A stretch of 64,000 nucleotides of DNA from Amycolatopsis lexingtonensis. GTDB taxonomy: Bacteria > Actinomycetota > Actinomycetes > Mycobacteriales > Pseudonocardiaceae. Each line of letters begins with the position of its first letter. Position 1 is the first letter of the stretch. The position numbers and the translations under genes were made by a program. Below, one piece after another: positions 8,938-15,764 of the stretch. The DNA lies in NCBI RefSeq assembly GCF_014873755.1, contig NZ_JADBEG010000001.1, positions 4,962,501 to 5,026,500 of the forward strand. Direction: 5' to 3'. The notes beneath the pieces are model-generated. The model was not told where the DNA came from. It saw only the letters and a list, made by a program, of their open reading frames with translations, and ran no database searches.

Positions 8938-9420
8938 TCATCCGACCGATGCGGTCATTTCGATGGTGAAGCGGTAGTAGCAGACCGCCAAGTGCTTGCT
9001 GCTTGAGAGGTACGGGGTCATGACCTGGACGCGAGCGTCGGGAATCGGCTGAGCGGCGGCGGTGCAGCGATCCAGCGTCGGCTGGTAAGGCGCGTCGGCC
9101 CCCTCCGGCAGCGGCAGCACGGCGAACGCCTCCGCGGTGTGGCGTTCGGTGCAGGACGTCAGCAGCACATCGACCTCACCGGTGCCCGTCGGCGACCAGA
9201 AGCACTGCCCCGCGACGACGTCGAGCCCGTGCGCCTCGTTCGCGGGCAGCGGATCGGGCTTCGGGGTGACGATGGCGCGGTAGCACAACACCCCGGCGAA
9301 CATGAGCAAGCCGAAGACGACCACCGCGATCGCGGAACGGCCGCGGCTGACCGGACGACGGCGTCGTTCCTCGCGCATCAGCTCTTCGAACAGCTCGGGA
9401 TCGTGCTGTGGTGCGGACAT
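8938..9420 (-). CDS. Membrane-anchored protein with septum-formation-like domain
   Basis: 160 residues. A charged cytosolic N-terminus (FEELMREERRRRPVSRGRS) precedes one membrane helix (AIAVVVFGLLMFAGVLCYRA). The extracytoplasmic part begins V-x-x-G-Q-C-F and continues with V-x-L-x-S-C-x-x-x-H-T-A-E-x-F (LTSCTERHTAEAFAV), the cysteine/histidine pattern of the actinobacterial septum-formation (Septum_form) domain. A second cysteine pair (DRCTAAA, AVCYYRF) is consistent with disulfides. It is convergent with eccC (44 bp apart), possibly sharing a terminator. The function is not established; a cell-envelope role is inferred from topology. Confidence 0.6.
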   Translation of the reverse strand: MSAPQHDPELFEELMREERRRRPVSRGRSAIAVVVFGLLMFAGVLCYRAIVTPKPDPLPANEAHGLDVVAGQCFWSPTGTGEVDVLLTSCTERHTAEAFAVLPLPEGADAPYQPTLDRCTAAAQPIPDARVQVMTPYLSSSKHLAVCYYRFTIEMTASVG

Positions 9421-9452
9421 GGTTCTCCCTCGTGCTCAACCTCGAGGAGACT

Positions 9453-9878
9453 CTACTGGCCTGGCGTGCCCGGACCTCGGGCGATGAGAGTCGAGTCTTC
9501 TCCCGAGACGATGCGTGCCTCATCCGACCGGGAGCCGGGGTGGGAAAACACCGTGTAACTCGTGCACGCGATCAAGCCGTCCCGTCCCCCGGATTTCAGC
9601 GCCAGCACGACGATCGCCGCCCGGTGCCGGGGCTTTGCCTCGATCAGCTCCAGCATCTCCTCGACCTGCACCTCGTCGGCGTGGGCGATCACCAGCGACT
9701 GGTAGACAGTCTTCACCTTCAGCCCGAGCACGCCGTAGCAGGCCAGCTCGACGAGATCGCCCGCCGGATCGTGTCCCCGGCTCCGCAGGCTGAACTCGGA
9801 GTGGCTCGCGCGGTAGCGGTGGACGTGGAATCCCCGATCGAAGCTGACCGGAAGCCGGGAAAGCGGCGATGTCGTCAT
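9453..9878 (-). CDS. Orphan immunity-like protein (paralog of the toxin-linked gene)
   Basis: 141 residues from MTTSPLSRLPVSFDRGFHVH. By eye about half its positions match the protein encoded at 10349-10750: shared blocks include R-L-P-x-x-F-D-R, SHSE-x-SLRS, YGVLG-x-K-x-KTVY, ALKS-x-G-x-DGL-x-AC-x-SYTV and a final IARG. It is a small soluble protein without signal peptide or membrane helix, as expected of a cytosolic immunity protein. No complete toxin precedes it. The DNA just upstream keeps what look like the last codons of one (see 9883-9897). A role in immunity is inferred from paralogy and position; the family is not one I recognise by name. Confidence 0.65.
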   Translation of the reverse strand: MTTSPLSRLPVSFDRGFHVHRYRASHSEFSLRSRGHDPAGDLVELACYGVLGLKVKTVYQSLVIAHADEVQVEEMLELIEAKPRHRAAIVVLALKSGGRDGLIACTSYTVFSHPGSRSDEARIVSGEDSTLIARGPGTPGQ

Positions 9879-9882
9879 GGTT

Positions 9883-9897
9883 TCATCCAAGAGGGAA
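9883..9897 (-). pseudogene. Possible relic of a toxin 3' end upstream of the orphan immunity gene
   Basis: Read leftward, the DNA before the orphan gene ends ...CCT-CTT-GGA-TGA a few bases ahead of its ATG. The intact toxin ends ...CCC-TTT-GGA-TGA (P-F-G-stop) 7 nt ahead of its own immunity ATG. The same stop context at both loci suggests a lost toxin. The match is very short and could be chance. Confidence 0.35.
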
Positions 9898-10089
9898 CAG
9901 CGTCTCCCCACCCCGACGTGCCGCTCCCGGCGCCGACTACGCCACGCAACGGAGACAGAGCCGACACCCGATCAGCAGGCATGGTGGCGGCGTCACGAGT
10001 AAACCCCGAAATTCTGGAAGTTGCCACTCGAATCAAAGGTCGCACCAACGAATTTGCTTTTAACGACAGTCTACCCGACCAACCCCACC

Positions 10090-10302
10090 GGCGAACTCAC
10101 CATGAAAATTCCCGCCGTCTACTCCATCCGCGCCGACGGGCTGTCCGCAGGACAGGGACACAAGCTCAAGGCCTCGCTGACCTCCCACGCCGACGGTGAC
10201 TCCAGTGTCAACGTCCCCTCTGACGGCACCACCCAAGTCGGCGTCGGCGCCGACTCGAACGGCGCTCCCACCACATTGCTGGACCTAGTGGCCACAACCT
10301 GA
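10090..10302 (+). pseudogene. Truncated copy (3' part) of the secreted-protein gene at 15207-15734
   Basis: The last 70 codons, starting GELTMKIPAVYSIRADGLSA and ending in VATT-stop, match the C-terminus of the intact protein at about 84 percent by eye. Homology stops abruptly upstream of 10090: no signal peptide and none of the first ~105 residues are present. An open frame extends to an ATG at 10021, but its first 23 codons are unrelated. It lies between two immunity-like genes on the opposite strand. The simplest reading is a relic of a tandem duplication followed by deletion. Confidence 0.75.
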
Positions 10303-10348
10303 CTGCATTCCGGTGCCGGGTTCCGGGCTCGACGCGCAGGAGCCATCA

Positions 10349-10750
10349 TTACCCCCGGGCGATGACCGTCCACTCCTGCGCCGAAGCGACGTAAGCGTCG
10401 TCGGACAGCTCTCGCGGGCACGACCGGACGGTGTAGCTCATGCAAGCCACCAGACCGTCCGGCCCGCTCGACTTGAGCGCCAAAGCGATGACGTCCGGAG
10501 CGCGTTCCAGACCGAGTCCTGCCACCTCGAGGATTTCGCGCACCTGATCGTCCTGTGCCCGAGCCAGTTCCAACCGCGGGTACACCGTCTTCAGCTTCAC
10601 CCCGAGCACCCCGTAGAAGGTGATCTGGATGAAGTCGTCGGCAGAATCGGGACCGAAGCTCCGCAGGCTGAGCTCCGAATGACTCAGCTGGTACCGCCAC
10701 GGCCGGAACTTCCGGTCGAAAGCGATCGGGAGTCGGGCGATCGGTTGCAT
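10349..10750 (-). CDS. Probable immunity protein for the adjacent HINT toxin
   Basis: 133 residues from MQPIARLPIAFDRKFRPWRY; the ATG lies 7 nt after the toxin stop, so both are cotranscribed and probably translationally coupled. It is soluble, with neither signal peptide nor membrane helix. Blocks SHSELSLRSFGPDSADDF, FYGVLGVKLKTVY and ALKSSGPDGLVACMSYTV are shared with the orphan paralog at 9453-9878. Polymorphic-toxin biology places the immunity gene directly downstream of the toxin, which supports the call. The protein family itself is unfamiliar to me, so the call rests on position and paralogy. Confidence 0.6.
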   Translation of the reverse strand: MQPIARLPIAFDRKFRPWRYQLSHSELSLRSFGPDSADDFIQITFYGVLGVKLKTVYPRLELARAQDDQVREILEVAGLGLERAPDVIALALKSSGPDGLVACMSYTVRSCPRELSDDAYVASAQEWTVIARG

Positions 10751-10757
10751 GGTCACA

Positions 10758-13700
10758 TCATCCAAAGGGGTTGGCTACGAGAGCACCGTCTTTGTACCAC
10801 TTGACCCGAGGCCACGACTCCGGGTGCTCACGGATGTAGTTCAGTTCCCACCCGGTCACGTGACCGTCCATGATCGGGTCCAGACCTTTGCCCTTGTTGG
10901 CGGCACCGAGCACGTCATCGATCCCGGACAGGTTGAAGTAGATGGGTGTCTCGCCGTCGGTTACGAAGTTCTTGAACTCCTGGACCCACGAGTCCCCGCC
11001 GCTGGCCCACTGCCGGTAGTAGAGAGCGCCGTGGGAATCGGCGAAGTCGTGCAGCGCCAGCGGGTCTTCGTGCACCTCGTTCATACCGAGTGCGATCGGC
11101 TTGCACTCGTTGTTGGCGTTGTGGACGAGGACCGGTACGTCCCCGGCGAGCACGAAGTAGGTGTGCACCGCTTCGACGGTCAGGTTGAACGTGCGGAGGC
11201 GGTCCTTGTGGTGACGCGCGGTCGCGACGGAAACCTGGCCCCCGCCTGACGTTTCCAGCTCATCGCCGGGTTTCAGGCCGACTGCGGGGACCCAGGAACC
11301 AGTACCGGCGTTCCAGAACAGGTGGTGGGCGGTCGTTTCGATGCTCGTGGCTCCACCAGGTGCCGCGACGCGGAGATCGACGAAGTCGGAGTCGTCGTCG
11401 GTGACGTGGACGGCGGCGACTTGGTGCTGTTGGAGACGTTCGCCGGGTGGGGAATTGGCGACGAGATCACCCGGCTTGATGTCCTCGATGGATTTCGCCG
11501 TCCCGTCGGCCATGAGCACCCGCGTGCCGGGGGCGAAGCTGTTGCTGGCGCAGCCGAGGTTGTCCGCGAGCTGTCTCGCGATCTTGGCCAGCTGACTTTC
11601 CCCCAGCCGCGCGTCGTACGCGAGCCTTTCGATGTTCGCGAGTTCCGCGGCCACCTCGGCATCCGCGACATTCAGCAATCCCTTGCCATGCGCCAGGGCG
11701 TCGGTCATGGCGGCCGTCAGCTTCCCCGCAGCCGCCAGCCCGAGCTCAGAATCGGCGTTGCCCATCAGGGCGGCGAGGTCGCATTCCGGGCACATCAACG
11801 CAAGCAGGCCAGCCAGCACCAAACCCGCGACGGACTCCCCGAGAGCTGTCTCGCCGACCGGTTTGGGTCCCGGCATGAAGTCGGCGCTGAGCAGGTTGCG
11901 GCTGTCGAGGCAGTTGCCGAGTTCGACCGTGCCGGGGTCATTCAGCTGGCGGCACAGATCCTGCAGGTGGCTGATGATCCGCTGCTGTTCGGCGGGAGTT
12001 CCGCTGAAGAGCTTGATGCAATCCTCGGTGCTCAGCGACTGGGTCACCCAGGCATTGCGGTTGTTGCAGTCCCACGTTCGCTGGTTGATCAGATTCTGCT
12101 TTTCCACCGCGGCCTTGTCCACGACGGACTGCCAGGCACTCTTGGCCAGATCGCGCGCGGTAGCAGCACCCTTGCCGGCCTCGATGGCGGCACCGTACGC
12201 GATGCTCGCCGAGATGGCGGCGTCCTGCGCGTAACCAGCGGCGTCGCGCGCCGACTTCTGCGCCCACGCCGCCGATGCGCTCGCCTTGTCCGCGGAGACG
12301 GCCGCCGACTTCGCGGCCGCCGCCGCGGTGTTCGCGGACGCCTGGGCCTGCTGAGCCGACTCGGCGGCGCGGTTTGCCGCGTCACGCGCTTGGTTCGCGT
12401 ACGTGGTGGCCTGGGCGGCCGCAGCTTGTGCCTGATCGGCGTAGCCCTGAGCTTCCTGCGCCGCGTTGCGGGCGCGGGCTGCCGCGGCCTGAGCGTCGTT
12501 CGCGTCGTGCGTCGCGGTCGCGGCGGCCGCCGTGGCCTGGGCGAGCAGGCTGTCGATCGCCGCGTTGTGCGCGGCGGTGTTCTGGTCGCGCCGGGCGGCG
12601 GTGAACTGGCCGACGGTCAGGAACTCGTGCCGCAACGTCGGTGGCCCGTCGATCGCCGCCTGTGCCGCCGCTACGACCTCACGCGCGCCGGCCGTCCGCG
12701 CAGCCGCCATGATCTGGTTGACCTGCAGGTCTTCGTCGGTGTTCAGGGCGGTGTACTGCCCGGTGTCGAGGAAGGCGCGCAGCGCCTCGTCGGTGTTCTG
12801 GTCCAACGCATGCTGGGCCTGCTGCACCACGACCGTGCGCCCGGCCGTCCGCGCCGCCGCCATGATCTGGTTGACCTGCAACGAATCATCGGTGAAGCGG
12901 CCCGGGTAGTCACGGCTGCGCAGGAAGTCCCGCACGGCGGTGTCCGAACCGGCCAGCGCGGTCGCCGCAGCGGATTTGAACCCGGCCGTGGCAGTGGCAG
13001 CCGCGCTCAGGTCGGCGAGGACCACGCGATCGTCCTGCCCCGCCGCGGCGGTCAGGCCCACTGTGATGTAGTCGACGACTTCGTCGTCCGAAGCGGCCAA
13101 TGCCGCCACAGCCGCGGCCTTCGTCCACGGCCCGCCGGCTTCGGCCAGGCGCAGCGCCACCTTCCGGCCGTCGGCCAGCACGGTTTCGCGGCTGGCACCC
13201 GCGGTGGTCACCTCGGCGATCAACCGGTTCGTCTCCGCATCCCGGGCACTGGCCTGGTCGAGGTCCCAGCGCGGCGTGATCGCGCGATTCGCGTACTCGT
13301 CCAGCGCCGCCTTCGCGGCGTCATCGGCCTGCTGCGCGGCCAGGGCGAGCCGGTCGTCGTCCGCCTTGCGGGCGGCCTGAGCGATCTGCGTGGCCTGGTT
13401 GGCCGCGGTGACCGCCGCGTTCGCCGCGGCCGTCGCCGCGTTCGCGTGCCGAGTCGCCTGTGCGGCCGCATCCGCCGCTGCCCCGGCGTGGGCCACCGCG
13501 TCGAGGGCGGCCAGTTGTGCATTGTTGGCGTCGGTCGCCGCCGCGTCCGCCGCCGCGGCGGCCTGCCCGGCGGCTTCGGAAGCCTGGTGCGCCCACGCCC
13601 TCGATGCGTTCGCCGCCGCGGTGGCACGGTCGGCCTGTGCCCGGGCACGAGCCGCCGCCGCCTTGGCCTGCCGGGCATCCGCACCCGCCGCCGCCGAGTT

Positions 13701-14981
13701 GTTCGCCGCGTCCGTGGCCGCGTCCGCGGCGATCCGCGACTGCGCCGCGGCGTCTCCGGCCGAGTTGCCCGCGATTTCGGCCTGCTGGGACACGGTCTTC
13801 GCGCTGAGCGCCGCGTCTCGCGCCGACGCCGCGCTGACCGCCGCGTCGTGGGCGACCTGCGCCGCCCGGTTGGCGTCGTCGACCTTGCTCTTGTCCCCGA
13901 TCGCCAAGGCGGCGGCGTCGTACGCGCGGGAAGCGGCATGACCGGCTTGCGACGCCGCGGTCGCCGCACGTGAGGCGGCGATGGCCGCGGTGTGCGCGGC
14001 GTTGGAAGCGGCGTTCGCGGCCCCGATCGCCTGCCGTGCGGTCATCGCCGCCTGGTCCGCGGCGTAGGCCGCGTGCGCCGCGGCGTCGGTGGCTTGCTCG
14101 ACGTGCCCCTGTGCCGCCGCGGCCGCGTCCTTCGCCGCTTGCGCCGCTTTTTGCGCCGCGGCCGCCTCGGTCACGGCGAGGTCCGCTTGGCGCTTGGCTT
14201 GGTCCGTCTCGCTCGCGGCTTGCTGCGCGGCAGCCTTCGCCGTCGCGGTCAGTTGGGCGATCGAATCGGTCTCCGCGTCCCGAGCCTGCGCCACCGGGAG
14301 GTCGACCGCCAGGAACTGGTTCAGCGCATCGACGGTGTTGGCGTCCAGCGCCTGCTGCGCGACCTTCTTCACCTCCGGGCCGCCGGCCGCCATGATCTGG
14401 TTGACCTTGAGATCCTGGTCGATCCGGAAGGGCACCTGCCAGCCGGCGTCCAGGAACGCCTCGAGGGCGTCCGTGGTGTTCGCGTCGAGGGCCTTCTGCG
14501 CCGCCTTCTTCACCTGCGGCCCGCCGGCCGCCATCACCTGGTTGACCCGCAGGTCGAGGTCGGTTCCGTGCGGGCTCATCCAGCCCGTGTCGAGGAACGC
14601 GTCGAGCGCGGCGTCGGTATTGGCGTCCAGCGCCTGCTGAGCGGCGTTCCTCGTCGCCGGGCCGCCGGTCGCCATCAGCTGGTTGACCCGGAGGTCCAGA
14701 TCGATGGACGCGTCGAGGTCCTTCTGCGTGGTGAGGAATCGCGTGACGTCGGCGTCCGTGCCGGCCAGCGCAGCGGCCGCATCCCGTTTCGTCGCCGGAC
14801 CACCGAACTGCCAGAGCCGCACCACCTTCGCGCGATCGCTACCCGGCGGCGTGGCCGTCGTCGCGGCAGCGTGCGCCTGCGGCGCCGCCTGGGCCTGCGG
14901 AGCCACCGAAATAGCGCCGACCAGGGAAACGGTCAGTGTCGAAATCAGGGCAGCACGAAATCGCCGTCTCACCACATGCAT
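10758..14981 (-). CDS. Secreted polymorphic toxin: ALF repeats, Ala-rich coiled coil, HINT, C-terminal toxin domain
   Basis: 1407 residues. Residues 1-33 are a Sec signal (RRRFRAALISTLTVSLVGAI...AQAA). Two sets of ALF-type repeats (D-L-x-V-N-Q-x-M-A-x-G-G-P) lie at ~50-230 and ~590-795. Each set is followed by long alanine-rich heptad-like helices (~240-565 and ~830-960). A HINT self-splicing domain runs from ~1145 to 1290 (NSFAPGTRVLMADGTAKS, TAHHLFWNAGTGSWVPAVGL, AVHTYFVLAGDVPVLVHN). The last ~117 residues are the variable toxin module (TGWELNYIREHPESWPRVKW, ending NPFG). From memory this W-E-L...W...G...N-P-F ending recalls 'polymorphic toxin type 27', with low certainty. No catalytic residues are assigned. 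An immunity gene follows at once. Confidence 0.85.
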   Translation of the reverse strand: MHVVRRRFRAALISTLTVSLVGAISVAPQAQAAPQAHAAATTATPPGSDRAKVVRLWQFGGPATKRDAAAALAGTDADVTRFLTTQKDLDASIDLDLRVNQLMATGGPATRNAAQQALDANTDAALDAFLDTGWMSPHGTDLDLRVNQVMAAGGPQVKKAAQKALDANTTDALEAFLDAGWQVPFRIDQDLKVNQIMAAGGPEVKKVAQQALDANTVDALNQFLAVDLPVAQARDAETDSIAQLTATAKAAAQQAASETDQAKRQADLAVTEAAAAQKAAQAAKDAAAAAQGHVEQATDAAAHAAYAADQAAMTARQAIGAANAASNAAHTAAIAASRAATAASQAGHAASRAYDAAALAIGDKSKVDDANRAAQVAHDAAVSAASARDAALSAKTVSQQAEIAGNSAGDAAAQSRIAADAATDAANNSAAAGADARQAKAAAARARAQADRATAAANASRAWAHQASEAAGQAAAAADAAATDANNAQLAALDAVAHAGAAADAAAQATRHANAATAAANAAVTAANQATQIAQAARKADDDRLALAAQQADDAAKAALDEYANRAITPRWDLDQASARDAETNRLIAEVTTAGASRETVLADGRKVALRLAEAGGPWTKAAAVAALAASDDEVVDYITVGLTAAAGQDDRVVLADLSAAATATAGFKSAAATALAGSDTAVRDFLRSRDYPGRFTDDSLQVNQIMAAARTAGRTVVVQQAQHALDQNTDEALRAFLDTGQYTALNTDEDLQVNQIMAAARTAGAREVVAAAQAAIDGPPTLRHEFLTVGQFTAARRDQNTAAHNAAIDSLLAQATAAAATATHDANDAQAAAARARNAAQEAQGYADQAQAAAAQATTYANQARDAANRAAESAQQAQASANTAAAAAKSAAVSADKASASAAWAQKSARDAAGYAQDAAISASIAYGAAIEAGKGAATARDLAKSAWQSVVDKAAVEKQNLINQRTWDCNNRNAWVTQSLSTEDCIKLFSGTPAEQQRIISHLQDLCRQLNDPGTVELGNCLDSRNLLSADFMPGPKPVGETALGESVAGLVLAGLLALMCPECDLAALMGNADSELGLAAAGKLTAAMTDALAHGKGLLNVADAEVAAELANIERLAYDARLGESQLAKIARQLADNLGCASNSFAPGTRVLMADGTAKSIEDIKPGDLVANSPPGERLQQHQVAAVHVTDDDSDFVDLRVAAPGGATSIETTAHHLFWNAGTGSWVPAVGLKPGDELETSGGGQVSVATARHHKDRLRTFNLTVEAVHTYFVLAGDVPVLVHNANNECKPIALGMNEVHEDPLALHDFADSHGALYYRQWASGGDSWVQEFKNFVTDGETPIYFNLSGIDDVLGAANKGKGLDPIMDGHVTGWELNYIREHPESWPRVKWYKDGALVANPFG

Positions 14982-15206
14982 TTACAGGTTCCCCCTGTTC
15001 CACCCTCACGAATGAGGCCACCAGCCACATTCGCCCGCCGGAACATTAACGGGCTGAACAGGTCCCAACAACGGCCAAATGGACGTGATCGACATCACAA
15101 CTATTCCACCATCATTGATGCCTTAGCCTCACGACGCCCCAGTTTCCGATGGAAGAATGTCGCATTTGGGGCAAAAGTCATGCTCCGACAATCGAAGAGG
15201 GGGATC

Positions 15207-15734
15207 ATGCGAGCGCTTTACCGGACAATTCTTGTCATCACGGCCGTCGGCGTCGCCGGCGCAGCGGGTGTGGTGACCGCGCAGGGATCCGAGACCACGA
15301 CGAGCGATCAGCAACCGTCCCTCGTGGAGGACTTCTCCTACCCCGGCGCGGCGAAGATCCTCGCCGACGACCACGTCCAGCTCATCAGCGGTGACGGCCA
15401 CATCGTCTACACCGCTTGCCCCACCGGGCAGGACACCATCGGCGTGATCCAGGTGAAGACCACGGAAGCGGTCGGCTCATCGCTCAACGGCCGCGTCTGC
15501 TTCAAGGTCCTGGGGGCGAGCGGCGAGCTGACCATGAAGATCCCGGCCGTGTACTCCATCCGCGCCGACGGCCTGTCCGCCGGACAGGGGCACAAGCTCA
15601 AGGCCTCGCTCACCACCGACGCCGGCGTGCACTCGACCGTCGACGTCCCGTCCGACGGCATCACCCAGGTCGGCGTCGGGGCCGACCCGAACGGTGACCC
15701 GACCACGCTGCTGGAACTCGTCGCCACCACCTGA
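15207..15734 (+). CDS. Small secreted protein of unknown function
   Basis: 175 residues. The start ATG was chosen for its GAGGGGG ribosome site 3-4 nt upstream and the signal peptide directly after it (MRALYRTILVITAVGVAGAA, cleavage near VVTAQG). The mature part has two cysteines (YTACPTG, GRVCFKV) that could form a disulfide, and a strand-rich C-terminus. It contains no domain I recognise. It diverges from the toxin across ~225 bp and is followed 30 bp later by the pseudoprotease gene, so the two are probably one operon. A truncated second copy of its 3' half lies at 10090-10302. Association with the toxin locus is by position only. Confidence 0.75.
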   Translation: MRALYRTILVITAVGVAGAAGVVTAQGSETTTSDQQPSLVEDFSYPGAAKILADDHVQLISGDGHIVYTACPTGQDTIGVIQVKTTEAVGSSLNGRVCFKVLGASGELTMKIPAVYSIRADGLSAGQGHKLKASLTTDAGVHSTVDVPSDGITQVGVGADPNGDPTTLLELVATT

Positions 15735-15764
15735 GGCTCAGTGCACCCAAGAGGGGGAAACCCG

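Noticed and set aside
10021..10302. Possible functional 93-residue protein
   Set aside because: It lacks a signal peptide and a ribosome site, and its only conserved part is the end of the secreted protein, so a pseudogene is the better call.
11322..13973. Long rightward open frame opposite the HINT toxin gene
   Set aside because: The leftward frame has signal peptide, ALF repeats and HINT domain; the opposite frame shows only Arg/Gly-rich shadow sequence.
12300..14250. Low-complexity, repeat-like GCC/GCG-rich DNA
   Set aside because: It encodes the alanine-rich coiled coil of the toxin and not a non-coding repeat.
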